Shown in pieces: positions 23,483 to 33,289 of a stretch of DNA of 64,000 bases; position 1 is the first letter of the stretch; each line of letters begins with the position of its first letter. The translations under genes and the position numbers were made by a program. This stretch comes from Clostridium pasteurianum (lineage in GTDB: Bacteria > Bacillota > Clostridia > Clostridiales > Clostridiaceae), in NCBI RefSeq assembly GCF_001705235.1, contig NZ_MCGV01000001.1, positions 2,728,001 to 2,792,000 on the forward strand, in the 5' to 3' direction. The notes under the pieces are model-generated. The model ran no database searches, was not told where the DNA came from, and was given only the letters and a program-made list of their open reading frames with translations.

Positions 23483-24169
23483 ATGGATAATTCTTTGGCT
23501 AAAGTATTAATAGTAGATGATGATGAGAATATATGTGAAGTAATAAAACTTTATCTTGAAAGCAGTGGATATTCAACTAAATTATGTCATGATGGGAAAA
23601 CTGCACAAGATGTATTTATAGAATATAAACCAGATATTGTTTTACTAGATATAATGCTACCTAAGGAAGACGGTGTTGATGTTTTAAAATGGATAAGGAA
23701 GGCAGACAATACACCAGTTATAATGCTTACTGCTAAGGGGGAAACTTTTGATAAGGTATTAGCTCTAGAATTAGGAGCAGACGATTATATGGTTAAACCT
23801 TTTGAACCAAAGGAGTTAGTAGCAAGAGTTAAGGCAGTATTAAGAAGGGCCAATTCAGAAAATGTTTCAAATCAAGTTCTTAATTTTAATGACTTAAAAA
23901 TAGATATGAGTTCATATACGGTAATATATAAAGGAGAAGAAATAAAGATGCCACCTAAGGAATTTGAGCTTCTTTACTATCTTGCAAATAACAAGAATAA
24001 GGTATTTACGCGTGAGCAACTTTTATGCGAAGTATGGGGATATGATTATCCTGGCGATTCTAGAACTGTGGATGTACATGTAAAGAGATTGAGAGAAAAG
24101 CTGCAGGAAGGAAGCGGCTGGGATATTCAAACTGTATGGGGTGTTGGATATAAATTTGAGGTGAAATAA
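23483..24169 (+). CDS. OmpR/PhoB-family response regulator
   Basis: The protein has 228 residues. The receiver domain has acidic pocket residues at 12-14 (VDDDEN), phospho-acceptor Asp56 (LLDIMLP), the switch Thr (VIMLTAK) and Lys (MVKPFEP). The C-terminal winged helix (residues about 130-228) ends with DVHVKRLREKL...VWGVGYKFE, typical of OmpR/PhoB. The histidine kinase gene starts 3 bases after its stop and an HtrA-like protease gene follows, so the set may deal with envelope or protein-folding stress. AGGAGG precedes ATG. Confidence 0.93.
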   Translation: MDNSLAKVLIVDDDENICEVIKLYLESSGYSTKLCHDGKTAQDVFIEYKPDIVLLDIMLPKEDGVDVLKWIRKADNTPVIMLTAKGETFDKVLALELGADDYMVKPFEPKELVARVKAVLRRANSENVSNQVLNFNDLKIDMSSYTVIYKGEEIKMPPKEFELLYYLANNKNKVFTREQLLCEVWGYDYPGDSRTVDVHVKRLREKLQEGSGWDIQTVWGVGYKFEVK

Positions 24170-24171
24170 TA

Positions 24172-25599
24172 ATGAGAAAGGGAATTTTCTCCAAAATGAT
24201 GCTGGCGTATACAGCAATAATTGCTATAAGTTTTGTTATTATGTCTGCCTTTCTATCATTTTGGTTTAAGAACTACTATTTTTCTCAAAAAAGGAGTCAG
24301 GTAGGTACAGAAGCAAAATATGTTGAAGCCGTTGCGTTTCAATATATAGAAGGAAATATGTCAATAGAGAGAACAAATAATACTTTAAAAGAAGTAATTG
24401 CATATATAAACACGGATGTAAATGCTGATATAGTTGTAGTAGACAATTATGGATATGTATATGCTGTCTCTAATCCTAAAAATGATTATTTAATTGGAAC
24501 TCAAATAAATGACAAGGATTTGGATGACGTTGAAAAAAATGAGAAGACTATAGAAAAAAGTGTTGATTATAGTCAGGTGTTTAAAAGGACTGTTCATTTA
24601 TATGGGATACCGATGATATTTAATAATAATTTTAAGGGAACAATATTAATGGCGACTCCATACAATGATTTCAAACACCCATTAAATAGGGTATATGCAA
24701 TAATATGGATTTCGGCGATATTTGCAATAATAGGTGCCTGTATTATTATGTATTATCTTTCTCAAAAAATAATATTAAGCCCACTTAAGAATATAAATGA
24801 CGTAGCAAGAAAAATAGCTAAGGGTGAGGTCCAAAAGAGAGTTAATATTAACTCAAATGATGAAATAGGTGAGCTTGGGGAATCTTTTAATTTTATGGCA
24901 GATTCTATTGAGAAATCAGAAAAAAATAGAAGAGAATTCATATCAAATGTATCACATGAAATACGGTCTCCAATAACCTCTATAAAGGGTTTTATAGGCG
25001 GTATGCTTGATGGTGTAGTTCCAAGGGAAAAGGAAAGATACTATTTATCTCTTACATATGATGAGACAAATAGGCTTACAAGACTTGTTAATGATTTATT
25101 GGATTTATCTTCTATAGAGGCTGGACATTTAAAACTAAATTTGTCAAAAGTAGATATTAACGAAATAATACGATTTACAGTTCTTAAGTTTGAAACGAAA
25201 ATAAAAGAAAAAAAGTTATCAGTGGATGTATGTTTTAGTGACGATAAGTTATATGTGATTGCAGATAAAGATAGAATAAGTCAAGTAGTTACAAATTTAA
25301 TAGATAATGCGGTTAAATATGTATATAGTGGTGGCAGGATAAAGATAACAACAAATGAGAAATACAATAAAGCCTACATTTCAATATATAATAATGGACC
25401 GCAAATTTCAGAACAAGATTTTAATCATATATGGGATAGATTTTACAAATCAGATAAGGCTAGAACTAGAAAAATGAGTACAGGTCTGGGTCTCCCAATT
25501 GTGAGAAGCATACTTACTGAGCATGGAGAAGATATAAATGTAGAAAATAAAAAAGAAGGCGGAGTAGAATTTATTTTCACCTTAAAAACTGTGAAGTAA
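24172..25599 (+). CDS. Sensor histidine kinase
   Basis: The protein has 475 residues. Membrane helix 1 spans residues about 10-31 and helix 2 about 175-196. They enclose an extracellular sensor of about 140 residues of unknown ligand. A HAMP linker (SPLKNINDVARKIAKGEV) follows, then the phospho-acceptor box SNVSHEIRSPIT with His262. The ATPase domain has the N box (NLIDNAVKY), G1 (IWDRFYKS region) and G2 (GLGLPIVRSI). It pairs with the response regulator just upstream; the two are translationally close. Confidence 0.93.
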   Translation: MRKGIFSKMMLAYTAIIAISFVIMSAFLSFWFKNYYFSQKRSQVGTEAKYVEAVAFQYIEGNMSIERTNNTLKEVIAYINTDVNADIVVVDNYGYVYAVSNPKNDYLIGTQINDKDLDDVEKNEKTIEKSVDYSQVFKRTVHLYGIPMIFNNNFKGTILMATPYNDFKHPLNRVYAIIWISAIFAIIGACIIMYYLSQKIILSPLKNINDVARKIAKGEVQKRVNINSNDEIGELGESFNFMADSIEKSEKNRREFISNVSHEIRSPITSIKGFIGGMLDGVVPREKERYYLSLTYDETNRLTRLVNDLLDLSSIEAGHLKLNLSKVDINEIIRFTVLKFETKIKEKKLSVDVCFSDDKLYVIADKDRISQVVTNLIDNAVKYVYSGGRIKITTNEKYNKAYISIYNNGPQISEQDFNHIWDRFYKSDKARTRKMSTGLGLPIVRSILTEHGEDINVENKKEGGVEFIFTLKTVK

Positions 25600-25751
25600 G
25601 TAGTATAGTAACATTTATGGAATTATTACAAATTATTAATATTTGCATAAATAATTAAGGTTATAATAAAAAAGCAACAAGTGTAAAATTTAATTAAGTA
25701 TATAATTAAATTGCTTTCTCTATATTAAATAATTCTGTGGGGGTGCACTAA

Positions 25752-26948
25752 TTGTTCGATGACAAAAATGAAATAGAGGATGTAACCTGGAAGGAAGTAA
25801 ATACAGATAATTCTAAGAATAATGTGGGAAATATTAATTTCAGAAATAGCGGCAAATCTAAATTTAAAAAGTTATTTAAATTATTAACCTTTATAGCAAT
25901 TTCTGTATTATCTGGTGCTATAACAGCAACATATGTTGTAAATACAAGATATTATGAACTTACAGAAAAGAGTAACACACCTATGTTTCAAGAAAAAAAA
26001 TCTGTTGTAGGAAGTAATAACAGCATTCCAGTAAACTCAGTTAATAAGGTATCAGATGAAGTAGGATCAAGCATAGTTGGGATAGTTAGTTCAAGTGATG
26101 CCAGTAATCATGGGCCAATCACTGGTTCTGGGGTAATATTTAAGTCTGACGGATATATAGTTACAAATTCTCATTTAATAAGTGATGCTAATAAGATATT
26201 AGTAAGATTATCTAATGGAAAAGAGTTTGATTCCAAAGTTATAGCATCTGACGGTGAATCAGATATAGCGATAATAAAAGTAAATGGTCATAATTTGCCT
26301 ACAGCTATTTTTGGAGACTCATCTAAGGTTAGGGTTGGAGATATAGCTGTTGCTGTAGGAAATTTCCTTGGTGATAAGTCTTCCGGTGATGTTACTGCAG
26401 GTATAATAAGTGCTGCAAGTAGAAGCTTAAAGGCATCAGATGATTCTTCTGTGATGGATATTTCAAATTATAGGGTTTTGCAAACAAGCGCTATTATAAA
26501 TTCAGGAAACAGCGGTGGAGCATTATGCAACGAAAAAGGTGAAGTTATAGGCATAAATAGCGATAAGCTTAACATGGATTATGATAGTGATGGTGCTAGC
26601 TTTGCAGTATCAATAAACGATGTTAAGGAGATATTAGATCAGCTTATGAAGAATGGAAAGGTGATAAAAACATTTGTTGGTATAGTCGGAGGAGATCTTA
26701 AAGATAATTCTAAAAGTAAACTTGAGGGTGTTTATGTAAAAGAAGTTGTACCTAGAAGTAGTGCGGCAGAGGCGGGTATAAAACCAAGTGATATAATTTT
26801 AGAATTAGATGGCCAAAGAATAACTACTATAGATGATATTGGAAATGTACTAAATAGTAAAAAAGTAGGAGATAAAGTTCTATGTAAGGTTAATAGAAAT
26901 GGAAAATTACTTAAGCTTCAAATTGTATTAACCGAAAATAAGAATTAG
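25752..26948 (+). CDS. htrA: HtrA/DegP-like membrane-anchored serine protease
   Basis: The protein has 398 residues. A short cytoplasmic tail and one membrane helix (about residues 42-62) precede an extracytoplasmic trypsin-like domain. The catalytic triad is visible: His141 (TNSHLI), Asp171 (ESDIAII) and Ser254 (NSGNSGGAL). A single PDZ domain ends the protein (residues about 305-395, EGVYVKEVVPRSSAAEAGIK). The start is TTG 25752, behind GGGGGTG. It degrades or refolds damaged exported proteins; the adjacent two-component genes may control it. Confidence 0.92.
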   Translation: MFDDKNEIEDVTWKEVNTDNSKNNVGNINFRNSGKSKFKKLFKLLTFIAISVLSGAITATYVVNTRYYELTEKSNTPMFQEKKSVVGSNNSIPVNSVNKVSDEVGSSIVGIVSSSDASNHGPITGSGVIFKSDGYIVTNSHLISDANKILVRLSNGKEFDSKVIASDGESDIAIIKVNGHNLPTAIFGDSSKVRVGDIAVAVGNFLGDKSSGDVTAGIISAASRSLKASDDSSVMDISNYRVLQTSAIINSGNSGGALCNEKGEVIGINSDKLNMDYDSDGASFAVSINDVKEILDQLMKNGKVIKTFVGIVGGDLKDNSKSKLEGVYVKEVVPRSSAAEAGIKPSDIILELDGQRITTIDDIGNVLNSKKVGDKVLCKVNRNGKLLKLQIVLTENKN

Positions 26949-26984
26949 AATGATTAATTTAAATTAATCTAGTGCATATAGGTT

Positions 26985-27140
26985 GTCAATTTTAAATTTC
27001 AATTATAGTTTTTTAATTAAACAATTAGCTTATACATAAGCCATAGTGCTTTGAAGCTTAACTATAGAAAAATGTATAGCTTATGTTTATAAAGGGCTGT
27101 AATTGAAAATTAATTGTTGACAGTTTTTTTTATTATACTC
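26985..27140 (+). repeat. Long imperfect hairpin after htrA (repeat-family copy A)
   Basis: TTGTCAATTTTAAATTTCAA on the left pairs with TTGAAAATTAATTGTTGACA on the right, with an inner AGCTTATACAT/ATGTATAGCT stem and eight Ts after it. It can act as terminator. The inner segment TTAAACAATTAGCTTATACA resembles sequences at 52600 and 62040. Confidence 0.6.
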
Positions 27141-27188
27141 ATAATATAAGTATTGAATTTTAAACAATTAAGAAAGTAGTGGTAAAAA

Positions 27189-27755
27189 GTGTTTCTAATA
27201 GTTGGGCTTGGTAATCCAGGACAAAAGTACGAACATACAAGGCATAACACAGGTTTTGATGCAATTGAAAAAATTGCAGATAGGTATGATATAAAAATAG
27301 ATAAAAAAAAGTTTAAAGGTTTATATGGAAGTGGAATTATAAATGGTGAGAAAGTAATTTTATTAAAACCGTATACATATATGAATTTAAGCGGTGAAAG
27401 TGTACAGGAGGCTGCAAATTTTTATAAAATGAAAAATGAAAATATTATTGTTATATATGATGATATAAGTCTTGATGTTGGAAAGATTAGAATGAGAGGC
27501 AAAGGAAGTGCAGGAGGACATAATGGAATAAAAAACATAATACTTAATTTATCCTCAGATGAATTTCCCAGAATAAAAATAGGAGTTGGAAATCCCATAG
27601 GAAATCTTGTGGATTATGTTCTTGGCAGGTTTAAAGATAACGATAGAGTTATAATCGAAAAGGTTTTTGATGTTGTTACAGAAGCCGTTAGCAGCATAGT
27701 AGCAGATGGATTAGAAAGTGCTATGAATAAATTTAACGGCATGAAGTTAGAATAA
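27189..27755 (+). CDS. pth: Peptidyl-tRNA hydrolase
   Basis: The protein has 188 residues. It opens with [20 protein letters not shown], where the conserved His19 is catalytic, and has [10 protein letters not shown] and [14 protein letters not shown]. It releases peptides from prematurely dropped peptidyl-tRNA. The start is GTG 27189 with a poor ribosome site (a usual feature here is that this start fixes the GLGNPG motif). mfd follows after 16 bases, the same order as in Bacillus (with fin missing). Confidence 0.96.
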   Translation: MFLIVGLGNPGQKYEHTRHNTGFDAIEKIADRYDIKIDKKKFKGLYGSGIINGEKVILLKPYTYMNLSGESVQEAANFYKMKNENIIVIYDDISLDVGKIRMRGKGSAGGHNGIKNIILNLSSDEFPRIKIGVGNPIGNLVDYVLGRFKDNDRVIIEKVFDVVTEAVSSIVADGLESAMNKFNGMKLE

Positions 27756-27771
27756 TTTAAGAGGTGTTAAA

Positions 27772-30700
27772 ATGAGACTTGATGGGCTTATGCATCCTCT
27801 GAAAAGCAATAATAAATTTCAAGATGCTATTTGCAAAATAAAAAACAGTGAATTCCCTATAGAATTATGTGGAACTTCTGAATCAGGAAAAAGCTATTTA
27901 ATAAGTGGGTTGTATGAAGAAATAGACAACCCCTTTTTAGTAGTAACGGATAGTGATTCGCAGGCAAGGAAAATATATGAAGACTTGTCGTTTTATAATC
28001 AAAATGTATATTATATGCCAACAAAAGAAGTTGTATTTTATAATATATATGCTGTATCAGGAGATTTAAGGTGGGAAAGATTAAAAGTAATAAGAAAAAT
28101 GATGTCTAGGGGTAAAAAGATATTAGTTACCTCTGTGGAAAATTTAGCATCAGTATATTTGCCTGTAAATTTATATAAGAAGTTTACATTTAAGTTATCT
28201 TTAGGGGACACAGTAAAGGCTGAAGAGCTTAAAACAAAATTAATTCAATGTGGATATGAACACGTTGAAAGTGTAGATGCTAAAGGTCAATTTTCTGTTA
28301 GGGGAGGTATAATAGACATATACTCCCCTATATCAGATGTTCCTTATAGAATTGAATTTTTTGGCGATGAAATAGAGTCAATAAGGAGCTTTAATACTGA
28401 ATCTCAAAGAAGTATAGAGAAAGTAAACAAAATAGAAATATTTCCAGCAAAAGAAATAATACTTACAGATGAAGCTATTGAAAAAGGTTATAATTCAATT
28501 AAAAGTGAGTTAGATGAATCGCTTAAAAAACTTAAAGAAAGTAATGAAGAAAGTTATAAAAATCTTAAGGAAACAATTAATTATAATCTTGAACAGTTAA
28601 AAGAAAAGGCTGGTTTTGAGACTATAGATACTTTCATCCCATATTTTTATGATAAAACTTCAAGCTTTTTTGATTATGTAAATAATTATGTTATTTTTGT
28701 GGATAATTTTGAAAGATGTAAGGGCAAGCTTAAAAGCGTTTATTATGAGTTTGAACAGAATTACGAGAATTTTCTTCAGAGGGGGGATATACTCCCTAAG
28801 CAAGGTAATATAATTGTTCCCGAGGATACCGTATATGAGACTTTAAAAGAGAAAAAAATAATAAACTTAGAGTCTATTGAAAAAACAATTTCGGATGGAG
28901 CTAGAGCTCAAATAGCATTTAATGAAATAACTTTATCAAGTTATCAAGGTCAAATAGATATTTTGATTAATGACATAAAAAATTTAAAAGAAGAAAGATA
29001 TAAAACAGTAATTTTATGTGGAACTAAATCTAGAGGTCAGAGACTTGTTGAAAGTTTAAGAGATAGAGGCATAGAAAGCGTATATAAAGATAGTGTTTTA
29101 AGTGTAGATTATGGAGAAATTGTTGTTACACCGGGAAGCCAACTTAAGGGTTTTAAATATCCAGAGATGAAATTGTGTGTTATTTCTGACAAGGAGATAT
29201 TTGGAACGTCAAGAAAGAAAAAAGAAAAGAAAAAAAAGCGAAAAGGTGTAGGCAAAATAAAGAGTTTTACGGAACTAAAACCGGGAGACTATGTTGTACA
29301 TGTTAATCATGGTATAGGTATATTTAAGGGCATAAAACAGCTTGAAGTTCAGGGCCATAAGAAGGATTACCTAGAACTTAATTATGCTGTAGATGATAAA
29401 CTTTATGTCCCTGTAGAGCAGCTTGATTTAGTGCAGAAGTATATAGGAAGCGAAGGAAAAGCTCCTAAGGTAAATAAACTTGGAAGTAATGAGTGGACTA
29501 AGGCTAAAAATAAGGTTAGAAAGTCTATAAATGAAATTGCGGAGGAGCTTGTTAAGCTTTATGCGGTTAGATCGACAGTTAATGGTCACAAATATTCAAA
29601 GGATACAGTTTGGCAAAAACAATTTGAAGATGAGTTCCCGTATAATGAAACTCCAGATCAGATTTCAGCTATTGAAGAGATAAAAAGTGATATGGAATCT
29701 GGTAAAGTTATGGATAGATTAATATGTGGTGATGTTGGATATGGAAAAACTGAAGTAGCTGTAAGGGCAGCATTTAAGGCTGTTATGGAGGGCAAGCAAG
29801 TGGCTTTTCTAGTACCTACGACTATACTTGCAGAGCAGCATTACAACAATTTTAAAAACCGATTTGCCGATTTTCCTGTCAAGATAGATATGATAAGTAG
29901 ATTTAGGAGTCAGTCTGAGCAAAGATCAACTCTTAAGGCTTTAAAAGAAGGAAATATAGACATAATTATAGGTACTCATAGAATCTTAAATAAGGAGATT
30001 AGTTTTAAGGATTTGGGAATGCTTATAATTGATGAGGAACAAAGATTTGGGGTTTCACACAAGGAGAAGTTAAAGCAGTTTAAGAAAAATATTGATGTTT
30101 TAACTTTGACAGCTACACCTATTCCAAGAACTCTTCATATGTCACTTACTGGTGTTAGAGATATAAGCGTAATTGAAACTCCACCTGAAGAAAGATATCC
30201 TGTGCAGACATATGTTGTTGAATATAATGATCAGCTTATACGTGATGCCATAATGAGAGAAATTGGTAGGGGCGGACAGATATTCTTTGTATATAATAGA
30301 GTTGAATCTATAAGAGAAATGGCAGCATCTCTTGGAAAACTTGTTCCAGAAGCTAGAATTGCAATAGCACATGGTCAAATGTCCGAACATGAGCTTGAAA
30401 ATGTAATGCTTGATTTTATGTCAGGAAATTATGATATATTGCTTTGTACTACTATAATAGAAACTGGAATTGATATACAGAACGTAAATACGCTTATAAT
30501 TTATAATGCTGATAAAATGGGACTTTCTCAGCTTTACCAGCTTAGAGGTAGAGTTGGAAGAACTAATAGGATGGCCTATGCTTATTTTACTTATAAAAAA
30601 GATAAGATATTAACTGAAGTTGCAGAAAAAAGGCTTAAAGCTATAAAAGAATTTACACAATTAGGTTCTGGATTTAAAATTGCCATGCGAGATCTTGAGA

Positions 30701-31287
30701 TAAGAGGTGCAGGAAATATAATGGGTTCTGCACAGCATGGACATATGGCAGCTATTGGTTATGATTTATACTGCAGAATGCTTGAAGACACCATAAAACA
30801 AATAAAGGGTGAAATTAAAAATGAGCCTGTTGAAACTACTGTGGACTTAAAAGTTGATGCTTATATACCGTCATCCTTTATTGATGATGAAACTTTAAAG
30901 ATATCTGTTTATAAGAAAATTGCGGCTATAGATTCATATGATGAAATGATTGATATAAAAGAAGAACTTGAAGATAGATTTTCAACTATACCTAAAACTG
31001 TTCAAAATCTTATGCTCATAGCTTGCTTAAAGAGTGTGGCAAGGGAAATGGGTATTTTAGAAATTAAGGATAGAATAAATCAGCTTGAAATTAAATTTGA
31101 AAGTAATGATAGAATTAGTAAGAAATTAGTAGAGGGATTGCTTAAAAATTATAATAAGTCTGTTTTGTTTAAGATGGGGGATACTCCTACTATCATGTAT
31201 AGCTTGAAGGATGTAAAAAGAGAAGATATACTTGAAAATTTAAAACAATTTTTAAAATATATGAAATCTTTAGTTGAAACAAATTAA
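27772..31287 (+). CDS. mfd: Transcription-repair coupling factor Mfd
   Basis: The protein has 1171 residues, full length. UvrB-like domains occupy the N-terminal ~350 residues, and the RNA polymerase-interacting domain begins near residue 503 (KPGDYVVHVNHGIGIFKGI). The translocase has Walker A GDVGYGKTEVA (about 652) and box DEEQRFG. The TRG region follows, then motif VI QLRGRVGRTNRMAYAY. It removes stalled RNA polymerase and recruits UvrA. A lysine-rich stretch (KKKEKKKKRKG) near residue 480 marks the inter-domain linker. Confidence 0.97.
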   Translation: MRLDGLMHPLKSNNKFQDAICKIKNSEFPIELCGTSESGKSYLISGLYEEIDNPFLVVTDSDSQARKIYEDLSFYNQNVYYMPTKEVVFYNIYAVSGDLRWERLKVIRKMMSRGKKILVTSVENLASVYLPVNLYKKFTFKLSLGDTVKAEELKTKLIQCGYEHVESVDAKGQFSVRGGIIDIYSPISDVPYRIEFFGDEIESIRSFNTESQRSIEKVNKIEIFPAKEIILTDEAIEKGYNSIKSELDESLKKLKESNEESYKNLKETINYNLEQLKEKAGFETIDTFIPYFYDKTSSFFDYVNNYVIFVDNFERCKGKLKSVYYEFEQNYENFLQRGDILPKQGNIIVPEDTVYETLKEKKIINLESIEKTISDGARAQIAFNEITLSSYQGQIDILINDIKNLKEERYKTVILCGTKSRGQRLVESLRDRGIESVYKDSVLSVDYGEIVVTPGSQLKGFKYPEMKLCVISDKEIFGTSRKKKEKKKKRKGVGKIKSFTELKPGDYVVHVNHGIGIFKGIKQLEVQGHKKDYLELNYAVDDKLYVPVEQLDLVQKYIGSEGKAPKVNKLGSNEWTKAKNKVRKSINEIAEELVKLYAVRSTVNGHKYSKDTVWQKQFEDEFPYNETPDQISAIEEIKSDMESGKVMDRLICGDVGYGKTEVAVRAAFKAVMEGKQVAFLVPTTILAEQHYNNFKNRFADFPVKIDMISRFRSQSEQRSTLKALKEGNIDIIIGTHRILNKEISFKDLGMLIIDEEQRFGVSHKEKLKQFKKNIDVLTLTATPIPRTLHMSLTGVRDISVIETPPEERYPVQTYVVEYNDQLIRDAIMREIGRGGQIFFVYNRVESIREMAASLGKLVPEARIAIAHGQMSEHELENVMLDFMSGNYDILLCTTIIETGIDIQNVNTLIIYNADKMGLSQLYQLRGRVGRTNRMAYAYFTYKKDKILTEVAEKRLKAIKEFTQLGSGFKIAMRDLEIRGAGNIMGSAQHGHMAAIGYDLYCRMLEDTIKQIKGEIKNEPVETTVDLKVDAYIPSSFIDDETLKISVYKKIAAIDSYDEMIDIKEELEDRFSTIPKTVQNLMLIACLKSVAREMGILEIKDRINQLEIKFESNDRISKKLVEGLLKNYNKSVLFKMGDTPTIMYSLKDVKREDILENLKQFLKYMKSLVETN

Positions 31288-31434
31288 ATTTATGGTAAAA
31301 TTATAATTGTAAGTTAAAAAAATGATAAAGTTAAACAAATAGATGTTTTATTTAATTATGATGAAAAAGTTAAATAATGTTTTTTACAATAAAATATTAT
31401 AAAAAAAACAAATAGTGAGGAGCGGGGTATAAAA

Positions 31435-32436
31435 ATGAGAAGCACTAAAAAGCTGATTGCTGCACTTTTACTGGGAATGTTTACATTTTCTACAGCAGGA
31501 TGTGATATGATAGAAAAGAACCCAGAAGCTATAAATGCTAAAGTTGTTGCAACTTATTACGGGAACAAAACTATTACTAGAGGAGAAGTTGATAGCAAGG
31601 CAAAATATGCTATTGAACAATTAAAATCTCAGTATGGTGACGACTACACTAAAAATGAAGAAGCCATGGCAGCATTAAAAAAGCAAAAAGATGCAATAGT
31701 TAAAAGCCTTATTGACCAGGACATATTTTTAAAGAAGGCAAAGGATGAAAAGATAACATTAAGTAAGGATGAAGAAAAGGCTGCTGTAGATGATACATAT
31801 AATCAATATCTAAAACAGTTTAAATCAGAATCTGAATTCAAGAGTACATTATCAAAGTATGGTTATACAACAGCTGAATTTAAAAAGGAATTGAAGACTA
31901 AAGCTATTGCAGATAAATTAGTTCAGAAGATGACTAAAGGTGTAACAGTATCTGACGCTGAAGCTAAAAAATATTATGATGCAAATAAGAGCTCTTATAC
32001 TGAGCAGCCTAACAAGATACACTTAGAACATATTCTAGTAAAAACAGAGAAGGAAGCAAAGGCAGCAAAAGCTAGAATAGATAAAGGGGAATCTTTTGAA
32101 TCAGTAGCTAAAGCTGTATCTATAGATACTACAAAGGATAAAGGCGGAGATCTTGGAGACGTAGAAATGAATAACTCTAATTTTGATAAAACCTTTATGG
32201 CAGCAGCTTTAAAGTTAAAGGATAACGAAGTTAGTAAGCCTGTACACACTCAATTTGGGTGGCATGTAATAAAATGTGTAAAGAGAACGGAATATCCAAT
32301 AAAAGATTTTGATAAAGTTAAAGACGAAATAAAGCAGCAGCTATTGAGTAATAAGCAAAAATCTGTATATGAAAGCACATTAAAGAAATGGGAAAATCAA
32401 GCTAATATACAGAAAAATGAAAAGAACCTTATGTAA
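31435..32436 (+). CDS. prsA: Foldase lipoprotein PrsA, parvulin-type peptidyl-prolyl isomerase
   Basis: The protein has 333 residues. A signal peptide ends in the lipobox STAGC (Cys about 23), so it is anchored to the outer face of the membrane. A helical N-terminal part of SurA/PrsA type (residues about 35-190) precedes the parvulin domain (about 195-290: KIHLEHILVKTEKEAKAA, then DKGGDLGDVE and HTQFGWHVIKCV). It helps exported proteins fold. It stands between mfd and spoVT, a position not occupied by prsA in Bacillus. It has its own terminator. Confidence 0.93.
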   Translation: MRSTKKLIAALLLGMFTFSTAGCDMIEKNPEAINAKVVATYYGNKTITRGEVDSKAKYAIEQLKSQYGDDYTKNEEAMAALKKQKDAIVKSLIDQDIFLKKAKDEKITLSKDEEKAAVDDTYNQYLKQFKSESEFKSTLSKYGYTTAEFKKELKTKAIADKLVQKMTKGVTVSDAEAKKYYDANKSSYTEQPNKIHLEHILVKTEKEAKAAKARIDKGESFESVAKAVSIDTTKDKGGDLGDVEMNNSNFDKTFMAAALKLKDNEVSKPVHTQFGWHVIKCVKRTEYPIKDFDKVKDEIKQQLLSNKQKSVYESTLKKWENQANIQKNEKNLM

Positions 32437-32487
32437 TGCGATATACACTTAAAAAATATTTAGAAATCTAAAAGAAAATAATAGAAA

Positions 32488-32564
32488 GAAGTTTAGTATA
32501 GTTTGTTAAACAGGAAGTTAAGTTTCTCAATGACAAATTAATACTAAACTTCTTCTTTTTTTTT
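32488..32564 (+). terminator. Terminator after prsA
   Basis: GAAGTTTAGTAT (32488-32499) and ATACTAAACTTC (32541-32552) form a perfect 12-base stem with a long loop, followed by a T run (TTTTTTTTT). Confidence 0.85.
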
Positions 32565-32592
32565 ATTCTATGAAAAATAAGTAAATATATAT

Positions 32593-32622
32593 GCATAAAA
32601 TTTGGAGATAAGTTGGATACTA
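32593..32622 (+). promoter_or_regulatory. Possible sigma-G type promoter of spoVT
   Basis: GCATA (32593-32597), 18 bases, GATACTA (32616-32622). It resembles the sigma-G pattern GnATR/CATnnTA with one mismatch. spoVT is a forespore gene in B. subtilis. Confidence 0.4.
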
Positions 32623-32664
32623 TAAATGTAAAAATGCTTTACATAAATTTAGGAGGGAATAATA

Positions 32665-33216
32665 ATGAAAGCAACAGGTATTGTTAGGCGTATAGACGAT
32701 TTGGGGAGAGTTGTAATACCAAAGGAAATAAGAAGAACACTCAGAATAAGGGAAGGAGACCCACTGGAGATATTTACAGATAGAGAAGGGGGAGTTATTT
32801 TAAAGAAGTATTCTCCAATAAATGAATTAAGTGATTTTTCAAAAGAATATGCCGAATCATTAAATGCTTCTATGGGGCATACGGTTATAATTTGCGATGG
32901 AGATGGTGTCATTACTGTAAGCGGGGGAAATAAAAAGGAATATATGGATAAGCGAATAAGTAATGAAATCGAGAATATAATGGACGAAAGAAAAGTTTTT
33001 AATATGACAGAGGCAGGAAAAGCAATTCCTATATATGAAGGAGACGATGGTACAGAGAAATACAAGGCTCAGATTGTAGCTCCTATACTTGCAGAAGGCG
33101 ATGCTGTAGGTGCTGTGATAATTTTTTCTGAAAATGATGAAGCAAAATTTGGAGATCTTGAAATTAAAATGGCAGAGACTGCATCATCATTCCTTGGTAA
33201 ACAAATGGAGCAATAA
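32665..33216 (+). CDS. spoVT: Stage V sporulation regulator SpoVT
   Basis: The protein has 183 residues. An AbrB-type swapped-hairpin DNA-binding domain comes first (MKATGIVRRIDDLGRVVIPK, residues 1-20, then EIRRTLRIREGDPLEIF). A C-terminal GAF-like domain (residues about 60-180) follows. It tunes late forespore gene expression. The length and N-terminus are as in Bacillus. AGGAGG precedes ATG 32665. A membrane flippase gene follows, the same neighbour as in Bacillus. Confidence 0.96.
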   Translation: MKATGIVRRIDDLGRVVIPKEIRRTLRIREGDPLEIFTDREGGVILKKYSPINELSDFSKEYAESLNASMGHTVIICDGDGVITVSGGNKKEYMDKRISNEIENIMDERKVFNMTEAGKAIPIYEGDDGTEKYKAQIVAPILAEGDAVGAVIIFSENDEAKFGDLEIKMAETASSFLGKQMEQ

Positions 33217-33289
33217 AATAAATAAAGTAATAATACCTTCAAATTATAAATATTAATATATTTATAGAGAATTTGGAGGTATTATTTTA